Of a stretch of DNA of 64,000 nucleotides, positions 53,655 through 62,205 are shown one piece after another. The DNA is from Candidatus Kapaibacterium sp. GTDB lineage: Bacteria; Bacteroidota; Ignavibacteria; Kapaibacteriales; JAEUSM01. A program made the translations under genes and the position numbers. How positions within the stretch are numbered: the first letter of the stretch is position 1; each line of letters begins with the position of its first letter. Where the stretch lies: assembly GCA_016788785.1 (NCBI GenBank), contig JAEUSM010000012.1, positions 62,001 to 126,000 on the forward strand, read 5' to 3'. A model generated the notes under the pieces. The model was given only the letters and a program-made list of their open reading frames with translations, was not told the DNA's origin and ran no database searches.

Positions 53655-55718
53655 ATGAAAAAACTTTTCCTACTCTTGGGTTTAGTAGCTGCAACAGGCT
53701 CTGTCTTAGCAATTACTCCTCCAAAAAATTCGCAACAAACTCCACGAACACCTTCAATCAAACAGTTAACGACACCTCCGTCAAATGATATATTGTTAAG
53801 CAATATTCAAAAAACTGTTGAAACACCTTCAGCTGTAACGTATACTCCAATGGGATGGGGGGAGTTCTCTTCAAGATTTGCCGTTGGAGCTAACACCTCT
53901 CCATTTGCTTATGACCCTGCTTCAAAATCCTATTATGCAGTAGGTATGTACAGAATCTTTACGAATAATGTTTTTCAAGGTGCTAGAACATCATTGTACA
54001 GACTTCAAAATGGTAGAGTCCTATGGGATTCAATCTCTATGTTGAATCAACCAGGCGTAGTTGGTGGGTTTTATCCATCAGTTGGAGTAATCAATCCAAC
54101 AAGTTCTACTGATGCAAAAGATGTTTCAGTGTTATTCTACAATACTGCTATCAAACCTGCCGGAGCTAACTGGACATTCCAAGGTGGAAAATTTATGATG
54201 GGAACAATTGCAGCATCAGCACCATTTGCAAAAGATTTGATTGTTGATGAAGAATTCCAAAACGTGGATAATACTTTTGGGACTACTCAAGCTTGGCAAT
54301 TAGCGAAAGTTAATGGTACTGCAAATGGTTCACAAAAGCAAGCTTTGTATACTGTTGGAACCTTATCACCAGCTACTGGTCAGCAATTTGGATATTATGG
54401 ATTTTTGGGGATTAATGATGATGGTTCAGAATTCCAAAATAGAATTCCCCAACAGTGGAATATAACTAACTTTAGACCTTCTACTACTTTAGATAGATCA
54501 TTTCAAAGTCCTTTAGAAATTGACACTGATCCATTAGGAAATGTTTATGCAGCATGTTTTAATTTACCTGTTGCTTCCGGTAATTCTTTTACTGCTCGGG
54601 TACCAATGGTTTCCAAATCAACAAACTTTGGCGCTGATTGGTCAGAATTTATCATTTGTCCAGAAGATAAACTGAAAGAATTTGCTGTCATTAATGGTTT
54701 TGCTGATCTTGGAACTTCTTCAGTTAGTCCATTCCAAAAAAATGCTTTTGTAGTATATGGTGATAATAAATATTCTTTCTTCTTTAGAGCTTCTTTTTTA
54801 AGAGAATCTCAAACAACACCTGGTTCTTTTGAAATAGCAAAAAACTCGATTATTGAAGCACGTTACAATGGATCTGATTGGTCAATTCATTTGATAGCTG
54901 ACCTTGTACAAACAGGATTAGTAACTTTTGAACAAGATTTAGATATCCAGGGTGTAGCATTTACAATTCAAGAGCATGGTTTAGGAAATGAATTACAAGC
55001 TTCTAAAACTAAAGATGGTCAAAATATTATTCTTAAATGGATTGACGTAAATCCTAATAGAATCGATGTATTAAATCCTCCTTTAACAAATTTCTTTCAA
55101 GAATTATTTACAGATCCTACTGATAATATTGAGAAAAAACGTTTTGTAACTGTTGATACTGTCGATGTAACAGATGTGTATTGCTCCTATAGAAATGTCA
55201 ATAGTGGAAATTGGATTTCTCCTGTAAATGTTACAGATGATAACGTCTGGAATCATTCAACTTGGTTACCTCCAGTTTCAGAATCATTAAGTGATCTAAT
55301 GTTGTTTAGTCCAAGAATTTTACAGAACTTTAACACTCAGTTCCCAGCATTACAACTCGAATCTGTAAAAAATAGATTAACTTGGGGTCATTATTATCGT
55401 TCAACAGTTGCTAAATTTGCATTAGATGGTACATCAGCTGGTAATGAAAAACCTATGGAAGTTACTATCAACAATGTGTATCCTTCTATTGCTTCGAATC
55501 AAGCGTCAATTGAATTTGTTTCTCCGGTTGAAGTTGCTACTTCCATTGAAATTACAAATATCAATGGTGAAGTGGTAAAAACTATCTTCAATGGTGTTTC
55601 GAATGTAGGTCAAAACCTAATTGGATTTACTGTTAATGATATGCCAAATGGTGTGTATTTCGTTACAGTGAAAACTGGTGGAACTGTTCAAACAAGTAAG
55701 TTTACAGTGTTGAAATAA
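53655..55718 (+). CDS. Secreted protein with T9SS type A sorting domain
   Basis: I start at ATG 53655, which opens a signal peptide (LFLLLGLVAATGSVLA); an in-frame ATG at 53613 would bury it. The 687-residue protein has a large beta-rich body with no domain I can name (WGEFSSRFAVGANTSPFAYDP; Asp-box-like STNFGADWSEF). The C-terminal T9SS sorting domain is clear (VYPSIASNQASIEFVS, VATSIEITNINGEVVKTIF, NDMPNGVYFVTVKTGG, then Lys at the end). It is therefore exported by the Por system and may be a surface or released protein. It is followed by a terminator. Function unknown. Confidence 0.8.
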   Translation: MKKLFLLLGLVAATGSVLAITPPKNSQQTPRTPSIKQLTTPPSNDILLSNIQKTVETPSAVTYTPMGWGEFSSRFAVGANTSPFAYDPASKSYYAVGMYRIFTNNVFQGARTSLYRLQNGRVLWDSISMLNQPGVVGGFYPSVGVINPTSSTDAKDVSVLFYNTAIKPAGANWTFQGGKFMMGTIAASAPFAKDLIVDEEFQNVDNTFGTTQAWQLAKVNGTANGSQKQALYTVGTLSPATGQQFGYYGFLGINDDGSEFQNRIPQQWNITNFRPSTTLDRSFQSPLEIDTDPLGNVYAACFNLPVASGNSFTARVPMVSKSTNFGADWSEFIICPEDKLKEFAVINGFADLGTSSVSPFQKNAFVVYGDNKYSFFFRASFLRESQTTPGSFEIAKNSIIEARYNGSDWSIHLIADLVQTGLVTFEQDLDIQGVAFTIQEHGLGNELQASKTKDGQNIILKWIDVNPNRIDVLNPPLTNFFQELFTDPTDNIEKKRFVTVDTVDVTDVYCSYRNVNSGNWISPVNVTDDNVWNHSTWLPPVSESLSDLMLFSPRILQNFNTQFPALQLESVKNRLTWGHYYRSTVAKFALDGTSAGNEKPMEVTINNVYPSIASNQASIEFVSPVEVATSIEITNINGEVVKTIFNGVSNVGQNLIGFTVNDMPNGVYFVTVKTGGTVQTSKFTVLK

Positions 55719-55741
55719 TTTTTTCAGTACTATCTCGTTCT

Positions 55742-55770
55742 AAAGGGGACTATTTTAGTCCCCTTTTTTA
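55742..55770 (+). terminator. Rho-independent terminator after the T9SS cargo gene
   Basis: The stem aaggggacta/tagtcccctt (55743-55752, 55756-55765) has a 3-nt loop and a T-run. Confidence 0.9.
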
Positions 55771-55863
55771 TTTTTTTTTAATAAAAATGAACTTATCAAT
55801 TTAAAAGTATGTTCTTGCCATCACCAAGGGATACATTTTTTTATACACATTTTTAAGGTTTTT

Positions 55864-57210
55864 ATGAAAATCTCATCAAGATTATTGTCATTATTGGCAC
55901 TAATGACATTTACAACAGTTTTTCTTTCTTCCTGTTCAGAAGATCCATTGCCACCTACAACAAAATCTAAAGTTCGTGTTATTCATGCTGCTGCTGATGC
56001 ACCAGCTGTGAACGTAACTGTTGATAATGCAACTGCAATTTCAAATTTACAGTACAAATCAGCATCTGGGTATGCTGAGGTAACTTCTGGCGATCGAGAT
56101 ATCAAAGTAATTGCTCCATCGTTATCAAATGCAGAAGTATTTGGTGGAAAAATTTCATTTGCAGAAAATGCTAATTATACTGTATTTGCTGTAGGACCTG
56201 TTACCGGTGGAAAAATCTCTACTGTTCTTTCCAATGATATGAATACACCTGTTGCTGGAAAAACAAAAATCCGTTTTGCACATATGTCACCTGACGCACC
56301 AACAGTAGATATTAGAACTGCAGCTGGTGCTCCATTATTTACAAATGCTGCCACTAAAACTGTTTCAGGGTATTTAGAAGCAGATCCAGGATCTATTTCT
56401 TTGAAAGTAACTACTCCAGGTGGAGCAACTACTTTATTTGAATTTGATCCAATTACTGTTGCTGCTGGTCAGGTGTTTACTGCAGTTGCAATGGGAACTG
56501 TTGATGCAACTGATAATATTCCATTCTCAGTTCGTATTTATACTGATACTGAAGACGGTGTTGGTCCAATTGATTTAGTTCAAAAAACGCAAACAGCAGA
56601 AATTATGTTAGTTCACGCATCTCCAGATGCTCCAGCAGTAGATATACTTGTGAATGGAACAAAAGCTACAACTACTCCATTAGCGTTTCCTAATTCTTTA
56701 GGATACCTTGCAGTTCCAGTTGGTAGTGGTAACCCTACATTTGCTTTGCAAGTACCTAATACCACAACTGTTATTCCTGTTCCTGCAAATGCATTACCAA
56801 CATTAGTTGCTGGAAAAAAATATACAGTATTTGTAACTGGTCAACTTTCAAACAACACATTAGATTTCAAAGCAGTTGAAGATGTGTTTACTGTGGATGC
56901 TACAAAACCAATTCTACGTTTTGCCCATATGTCTCCGGATGCACCTGCTGTGGATATATTTTTAGTAATTCCTGGTGTAGGAGATTATCCAGTACCATCA
57001 TTAGATAATCAATCATACAAAAATGTAACTGGTTTTGTTCCTGGACAAGCTGGAACATTTGACATTAAAGTCAAATTAGCTGGAACTGAAACAGTTGCAT
57101 TGACTGTACCAAGTTTTACTTTTACTAACGGAAAAGTAATCACAATTTTTGCAAATGGATTAGCTGCTGGTACTCCTGCATTAAGTGCTGGTGTGATTAA
57201 CCACAACTAA
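55864..57210 (+). CDS. DUF4397-repeat lipoprotein
   Basis: This 448-residue protein has a lipoprotein signal (LLALMTFTTVFLSSC, lipobox LSSC) and four DUF4397-type repeats. Each opens with a variant of (V/I/L)R(V/F)(I/A)HASPDAPAVDI: VIHAAADAPAVNV, FAHMSPDAPTVDI, VHASPDAPAVDI and FAHMSPDAPAVDI. Repeat bodies are about 100-110 residues. The family is common in envelope proteins of Bacteroidota and others; its role is not established. It is likely anchored in the outer membrane or periplasm. It sits alone between two terminators. Confidence 0.85.
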   Translation: MKISSRLLSLLALMTFTTVFLSSCSEDPLPPTTKSKVRVIHAAADAPAVNVTVDNATAISNLQYKSASGYAEVTSGDRDIKVIAPSLSNAEVFGGKISFAENANYTVFAVGPVTGGKISTVLSNDMNTPVAGKTKIRFAHMSPDAPTVDIRTAAGAPLFTNAATKTVSGYLEADPGSISLKVTTPGGATTLFEFDPITVAAGQVFTAVAMGTVDATDNIPFSVRIYTDTEDGVGPIDLVQKTQTAEIMLVHASPDAPAVDILVNGTKATTTPLAFPNSLGYLAVPVGSGNPTFALQVPNTTTVIPVPANALPTLVAGKKYTVFVTGQLSNNTLDFKAVEDVFTVDATKPILRFAHMSPDAPAVDIFLVIPGVGDYPVPSLDNQSYKNVTGFVPGQAGTFDIKVKLAGTETVALTVPSFTFTNGKVITIFANGLAAGTPALSAGVINHN

Positions 57211-57238
57211 TTTCAACGTACGTACAATCGACCATTAC

Positions 57239-57267
57239 CAAAGCCCTACAGTTGTAGGGCTTTTTTG
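57239..57267 (+). terminator. Rho-independent terminator after the DUF4397 gene
   Basis: The stem aagccctaca/tgtagggctt (57241-57250, 57253-57262) is followed by T's to 57267. It leaves only about 60 nt before the ClpB-like gene, so no upstream ClpB sequence can be hidden there. Confidence 0.9.
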
Positions 57268-57329
57268 TTTGAAAAAATACTGTTATAATTTCATCGTTAT
57301 CTCAAAAAAAAGAACTATTTTTGAATGAT

Positions 57330-58649
57330 ATGATAGAAGAAACGCAATCAACAAAACGCAGAATTTCTGAAATAGAATCAGAATTATCGCAGTTATATAG
57401 TAAAAGAGATATTCTCAAAAAACAATGGATTTCTGAAAAAGAAACATTGGGTGCTGTTCGTATGCTTAAAGAAGAATACGAACGTCAAAAAAATCTTGCC
57501 TCAGAATATGAACGTAATGGTGAATATGGCAAGGTTGCAGAAATCCGTTATGGAATCTTAGTCGATTTGCAAAATAAAATTGTCGAGGCAACTGACAAAA
57601 CAAAATCATTACAATCACAAGAAACTTTATTGACTGAGGAAGTTGGTGCAAATGATATTGCCGAAATCGTATCTCGATGGACTGGAATACCAGTTCAGAA
57701 TATGTTAGAATCCGAACGAACAAAACTCCTCAAAATCGAAGAACGAATTCATTCTCGACTTATCAACCAAACAGAAGCCGTTTCTGTCATAGCGAATGCA
57801 ATACGTCGCTCACGTGCTGGTTTGCAGGATGCATCAAAGCCAATTGGGTCATTTATCTTTTTGGGCTCAACAGGCGTTGGTAAAACTGAATTAGCAAAAG
57901 CATTAGCTGAGTTTTTGTTTGATAATGAATCGGCATTAGTACGCATTGATATGAGTGAATATATGGAAAAACATTCCGTTTCAAAACTCATTGGTGCACC
58001 TCCAGGGTATATAGGTTATGAAGAGGGTGGTCAATTGACAGAAGCAATTCGTGTTCACCCATATTCTGTCGTATTGTTAGATGAAATTGAAAAAGCTCAT
58101 CAAGAAGTATTAAATGTGCTGTTACAAATTTTAGATGATGGACATATTACTGATAGCAAAGGAAGAACTGTCAATTTCAAAAATACAATTATCATAATGA
58201 CATCGAATCTTGGTTCAGATTTATTGCAGCAGGTTATTCCAATGATGAATGAAACCAACCGTGATACGGTACTCAACGAAGTTCGACCAGGTATTCAGCA
58301 ATTGTTACGACAATATTTGCGACCAGAATTTTTGAATCGAATTGATGAATTGGTTCTTTTCAAACCGTTAATTTATAGTGAAATTCAACAAGTAGCTTTG
58401 TTGCAATTGGAAAAAGTTATTCGTTTATTAGCAGAACGATCCATAGGATTTGACATTACCGAAGATGCATTGGATTGGTTAACGAAAAGAGGATTCGATC
58501 CTCAATATGGAGCTAGACCAATGAAAAGAGCAATCCAAAAATACATCATTGATCCACTTTCCATTCATTTGTTATCAGTTGATTTTACAAATGGTGATAC
58601 CATCATTGTAGATGTAAACGAATCTACGTTTGTTTTTAGAAAAAAATAA
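57330..58649 (+). CDS. ClpB-like AAA+ disaggregase lacking the N-domain and NBD1 (M-domain plus NBD2)
   Basis: This protein of 439 residues (from ATG 57330; TTG 57321 is also possible) aligns to roughly the second half of ClpB. It begins inside the coiled-coil M-domain (KRRISEIESELSQLYSKRDIL ... EYGKVAEIRYGILVDLQ), then the linker WTGIPVQNMLESERTKLLKIEE. NBD2 follows: Walker A GSTGVGKTELAKALA, pore loop GAPPGYIGYEEGG, Walker B VVLLDEIEKAH and sensor 2 FDPQYGARPMKRAIQ. The C-terminal small domain is complete. A normal ClpB has about 860 residues. The preceding terminator at 57241-57267 leaves no room for the missing half. A VWA-OmpA-SPOR gene follows 4 nt later, so the fragment is expressed as a gene rather than a random remnant. 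Confidence 0.9.
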   Translation: MIEETQSTKRRISEIESELSQLYSKRDILKKQWISEKETLGAVRMLKEEYERQKNLASEYERNGEYGKVAEIRYGILVDLQNKIVEATDKTKSLQSQETLLTEEVGANDIAEIVSRWTGIPVQNMLESERTKLLKIEERIHSRLINQTEAVSVIANAIRRSRAGLQDASKPIGSFIFLGSTGVGKTELAKALAEFLFDNESALVRIDMSEYMEKHSVSKLIGAPPGYIGYEEGGQLTEAIRVHPYSVVLLDEIEKAHQEVLNVLLQILDDGHITDSKGRTVNFKNTIIIMTSNLGSDLLQQVIPMMNETNRDTVLNEVRPGIQQLLRQYLRPEFLNRIDELVLFKPLIYSEIQQVALLQLEKVIRLLAERSIGFDITEDALDWLTKRGFDPQYGARPMKRAIQKYIIDPLSIHLLSVDFTNGDTIIVDVNESTFVFRKK

Positions 58650-58653
58650 TTCT

Positions 58654-60627
58654 ATGAAAAATATATTGATTTCGGCATTGTTGTTGGTTGCTATGGGTTG
58701 TAGCAGTTCGAAAGATTTGACAAAAGAACAAGAGCAATCTGCAAAAGAATTACTCAGTTCCAAAAAACCGAATTTAGAAAACTTTTCGTATTCTCAAGAG
58801 GTTGAGTTTGGAGCTGTTGGTACTGCACAATGGTGGTTTTCCAATGCGATTTCGGTATATTTTCCTCACACAAGGGTATTTTACAAAGCGAGTGATAAGA
58901 TTTCCTTTACCATCAATGAGTCAAAAGAATTAAAACTGATTGCAACGAATGCAAGTGGTGATACAGCAATCCACACATTTTTTATAACGGTTGTTCCACC
59001 GAAAAAACCATCAAATTCCTATACAATCAAAGGTCCTATTCAACCGAAAAATGTTCAATTTCCAATTGGAAGAAGTACTAAAGAAACTAACTACATAGCC
59101 GGAATGTCTGACTTTTCCGAAAGTAGTATTGAACAACTTTCAATACGAAATATCATTTCAGATGATACAACGCTTTCTGTAACTGTTTTACCGTTAGATA
59201 CAAAAGGAAACTTCATAGCAAATTTAGATGCTCAAGAGGCTTTGACATCGTGGACAATCCATGTAAAAAACGGTACTCAAACAATGGTAGCGCCAGTTAG
59301 CAATATTCAAGAGCAAGTATGGACAAAAGAAAGTCCAAAACCTTTAGATATTTCCTTTGTAATGGATAAATCATCAGAGGCAAATTTGCAAGGGTTGTTT
59401 CGCCAAATGTTACCATTTTTAGCGATAACTACGGATGAGGACAAATATAGTTTATTTACCTTTAATCAGGACGTACAAACTTTAGCATCTGGTCAGAATA
59501 AAAAGGAAATGGTTGCCACGATTCAGAACTCATTGTCTCAAACATCATGGGGAATGTCTGCTCCTTATACCGCCTTGCAAACAGCATTAGATGAAGCCTC
59601 CACTCGAACAAATGAATTTGTCAATCCAATGATAGTTCTTATTGCACATTCTAATGATAATGCTTCCATCAATACAAATGTTACTGATGTTATTAAAAAG
59701 GCAAGAACATTAAGAATTCCGATATCCATTATCGCCTACGGTAATTCCATAGATAGCTATTATTACAAACTCATTACGAGTGCTACTGGTGGTGCATACT
59801 ATTCTATGGATAACTCCAATAATGTTATGGAATTTGTTAGTATTATTCAAGAGATGTATTACGCACAAAAAATCGGATATACATTAACGATTCCATTCCC
59901 CAAAATGGATAATGCAACTGATAATCTCACTTTACAAGTTTCTGCTAAACAAGTTTCAAAATTTCCTTCATTTGAAGACAATTCGGCAAACAAACCCAAA
60001 GTGGTTGTTTCTTCAGAGATGGATTACATCTATCAATACGACAGTTTACAAGTGTTAGAAACTGCTTCAATATATTTTGGATTTCAACAAAGTGTTATTA
60101 ATCCTAATTATAAAAGTATTCTCAAAAAAATTGCAACTATTTTGGTGAAAGATCCTACAAAACAGATTCTCATATCTGGAAATACATCCCCAAAAGAGTT
60201 TAGTTCTTCAAAAGAACATAGTCTTCTTGCATTAAATCGAGCAAAATCAATTGCGACAGAACTACAAAATGAGGGTGTGATGTCTTCACAAATTCAATTA
60301 AAAGAATTAGGAGCATCAAAACCGTTGTATTCAATAGAAAAAAGTCAATGGGAAGAAGAATCAAATAGAAGAGTAGAAATTGTGTGGCTGGATGCAGTAA
60401 GAAAACCATTTGAAATTAGTGCTGGAGCCGTTGGATCAGAACTAGAAGCGCAACAAAAAGTACAGGAATGGAATGAAAGAGGCATCAAATCGTATTATGA
60501 TGCCTACTTAGTTGATAAAATGCCGATGTATAAGATTATACTTTGGGGTTATACTTCAAAAAATGAAGCAGAGATGAGTGCGAAAAATCTTTCCAAAAAA
60601 TATAACGTAAAATTGTCAGTAGATTAG
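58654..60627 (+). CDS. VWA-OmpA-SPOR outer-membrane lipoprotein
   Basis: I start at ATG 58654 to give a lipoprotein signal (ILISALLLVAMGC, lipobox AMGC). The 657 residues contain a PKD/FN3-like N-terminal region, then a VWA-like domain at about 225-390 (LDISFVMDKSSEANLQ, imperfect MIDAS DxSxS). An OmpA-C-type peptidoglycan-binding domain follows at about 450-580 (ASIYFGFQQSVINPNYKSIL, LNRAKSIATELQNEGV, NRRVEIVWL). A C-terminal SPOR-like segment (KVQEWNERGIKSYYDAYLVDKMPMYKIILWGY) completes it. OmpA plus SPOR suggests a protein bound to septal or denuded peptidoglycan. It directly follows the half-ClpB gene. Confidence 0.8.
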   Translation: MKNILISALLLVAMGCSSSKDLTKEQEQSAKELLSSKKPNLENFSYSQEVEFGAVGTAQWWFSNAISVYFPHTRVFYKASDKISFTINESKELKLIATNASGDTAIHTFFITVVPPKKPSNSYTIKGPIQPKNVQFPIGRSTKETNYIAGMSDFSESSIEQLSIRNIISDDTTLSVTVLPLDTKGNFIANLDAQEALTSWTIHVKNGTQTMVAPVSNIQEQVWTKESPKPLDISFVMDKSSEANLQGLFRQMLPFLAITTDEDKYSLFTFNQDVQTLASGQNKKEMVATIQNSLSQTSWGMSAPYTALQTALDEASTRTNEFVNPMIVLIAHSNDNASINTNVTDVIKKARTLRIPISIIAYGNSIDSYYYKLITSATGGAYYSMDNSNNVMEFVSIIQEMYYAQKIGYTLTIPFPKMDNATDNLTLQVSAKQVSKFPSFEDNSANKPKVVVSSEMDYIYQYDSLQVLETASIYFGFQQSVINPNYKSILKKIATILVKDPTKQILISGNTSPKEFSSSKEHSLLALNRAKSIATELQNEGVMSSQIQLKELGASKPLYSIEKSQWEEESNRRVEIVWLDAVRKPFEISAGAVGSELEAQQKVQEWNERGIKSYYDAYLVDKMPMYKIILWGYTSKNEAEMSAKNLSKKYNVKLSVD

Positions 60628-60637
60628 GAATTGTAAC

Positions 60638-62068
60638 TTAATGTGCAACTGAAGATTTTTTTAATACCATCGAAAGTAATGGTGGAGTCATAAGCGTTGT
60701 TACAATAACCATAATCACAATTATTGAATAAATTTCATCGTTCACAACCCCAATAGCCTTACCAGTTGAAGCAAAAATAAGTCCTACTTCACCTCGTGGA
60801 ACCATCCCAATTCCAACTAATAATTTGTTTTTACCTTTACCAGCACCAAGCCCTGCAAGAATTTTTCCTGCTACAGCCACAGCACTAATTGCAAGTCCAC
60901 TCAGCAAGATTTCTACTTGCATAAATGTTCTTAAATCAACCATCATTCCCGTCAATACAAAAAAGACTGGAGTAACAAACATACCCAAAGGAGCAACTAA
61001 TTCTTCCACATGATGATGGTCATGTTTTTTGAGAGAAATTTCAATTTCGTTCTTTAACTCGGTTGAACCACGAGAAACAATCGAACGAATTTCTGTTACA
61101 AATAACGAAGAATCAAAATGTTTATAATGAACTTGATCTAAGACTAATCCTGCGGCAAATGCTCCAACAATTGGGGCTAATCCTATCAAATATGCCAAAT
61201 AAGAAAATAAGAGACAGAATGAAATTACGAACGTAAATTTCATTGAACCTGACTTTGAAATTATAGATAAAAAGCGAGTTAATAACGGTGCTCCATAATT
61301 CCCAACGACTACAGCCCCCACTAAAAATCCAATAGCTTTTGCTAAAATGATAACAACATCCAACCCAGAAACTGAACCGACTTTGATAATTGCAGTGACA
61401 ACTGCTAAGATAATTAAACCCAATACATCATCAATTACTGCAGCACCTAAAACTATTTGTGACTCCTTCGAACGAAGAACGTTCAAATCTTGAAAAACTC
61501 GAGCAGTTATACCAACAGAAGTTGCAGTAAGTGTTGCACCTAAAAATAAATATACATGATCTATAGTTATGTTTGAAGGAAGGGTAGTAAAATGATCTTT
61601 CGGAATAAGAAGAGGACCAACAACAAACGTACCTAATGCAAAAGGAACAATAACACCTATAAGTGCTACAACTAACGCTGGAACTCCTACTTTCTTCATA
61701 TCATTAATTGTAGACTCTAAACCAACTTGAAAAAGTAAGATTATGACACCAAGTTCAGCAATGAACTTGACGTACATATCCGTTTTAATGGGTTCAAACC
61801 AGTGAATATTCACCAAAGCAAGATTTCCCAAAATCACACCAATAAGTAATTCACCCAGAACAGCTGGTTGTTTGATTTTTTCAATAATACCGGAAAGTTT
61901 GGCAACGATAAGGAGTAATGCTACCCAAAGAAACGTTGATTCAAAACCCGATGTTCCACCAGCAAAAACAGTTTCGAATCCTAACATAAACAATCCAATT
62001 CCAAATGCGATTTGTTTGTTGCTTAGTGAATTTAGTCGAAATGAAGTGAACATTGATCGTAGATTCAT
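60638..62068 (-). CDS. CPA2-family cation:proton antiporter
   Basis: This 476-residue membrane protein has about 12 helices. Family signatures: KQPAVLGELLIGVILGNLAL, ELGVIILLFQVGLEST, GATLTATSVGITARVFQDL, and VLGAAVIDDVLGLIILAVV with the key Asp-Asp pair. Later come APIVGAFAAGLVLDQVHY, MFVTPVFFVLTGMMVDL and GMVPRGEVGLIFASTG. Such NapA/KefB-like carriers exchange Na+ or K+ for H+ for pH and ion homeostasis. No regulatory TrkA-N domain is attached. It ends 10 nt from the convergent VWA gene and has its own promoter upstream. Confidence 0.93.
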   Translation of the reverse strand: MNLRSMFTSFRLNSLSNKQIAFGIGLFMLGFETVFAGGTSGFESTFLWVALLLIVAKLSGIIEKIKQPAVLGELLIGVILGNLALVNIHWFEPIKTDMYVKFIAELGVIILLFQVGLESTINDMKKVGVPALVVALIGVIVPFALGTFVVGPLLIPKDHFTTLPSNITIDHVYLFLGATLTATSVGITARVFQDLNVLRSKESQIVLGAAVIDDVLGLIILAVVTAIIKVGSVSGLDVVIILAKAIGFLVGAVVVGNYGAPLLTRFLSIISKSGSMKFTFVISFCLLFSYLAYLIGLAPIVGAFAAGLVLDQVHYKHFDSSLFVTEIRSIVSRGSTELKNEIEISLKKHDHHHVEELVAPLGMFVTPVFFVLTGMMVDLRTFMQVEILLSGLAISAVAVAGKILAGLGAGKGKNKLLVGIGMVPRGEVGLIFASTGKAIGVVNDEIYSIIVIMVIVTTLMTPPLLSMVLKKSSVAH

Positions 62069-62097
62069 TCTTGTCCTATGATAGTAATAAAAGTCTA

Positions 62098-62129
62098 CAA
62101 AAATACGATATTTCTAAAGAAGGAACAAA
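62098..62129 (-). promoter_or_regulatory. Promoter of the CPA2 antiporter gene (TTTG-N20-TATTTTTG)
   Basis: On the minus strand TTTG (62126-62129) precedes TATTTTTG (62098-62105) with 20-nt spacing, an exact Bacteroidota promoter. The leader is about 26 nt. Confidence 0.6.
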
Positions 62130-62147
62130 AGTAAAAGAAAATATCCG

Positions 62148-62155
62148 TATATTCG
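62148..62155 (+). promoter_or_regulatory. Possible -7 box (TATATTCG) for murI
   Basis: TATATTCG is one mismatch from TAnnTTTG. It predicts a transcript starting near 62159 that includes the small upstream frame and the TTG start of murI. No -33 match. Confidence 0.28.
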
Positions 62156-62172
62156 CTTTTTAGAAGATAGTA

Positions 62173-62205
62173 ATGTTCGATAAAAAAGAAATAAATTTAG
62201 TTTGA
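62173..62205 (+). other. 10-codon upstream reading frame overlapping the murI start
   Basis: ATG at 62173 opens the frame MFDKKEINLV ending with TGA at 62203-62205. The stop overlaps the murI TTG start (62202-62204) as TTGA, the arrangement used for coupled re-initiation. Expression is not shown by the sequence. Confidence 0.3.
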
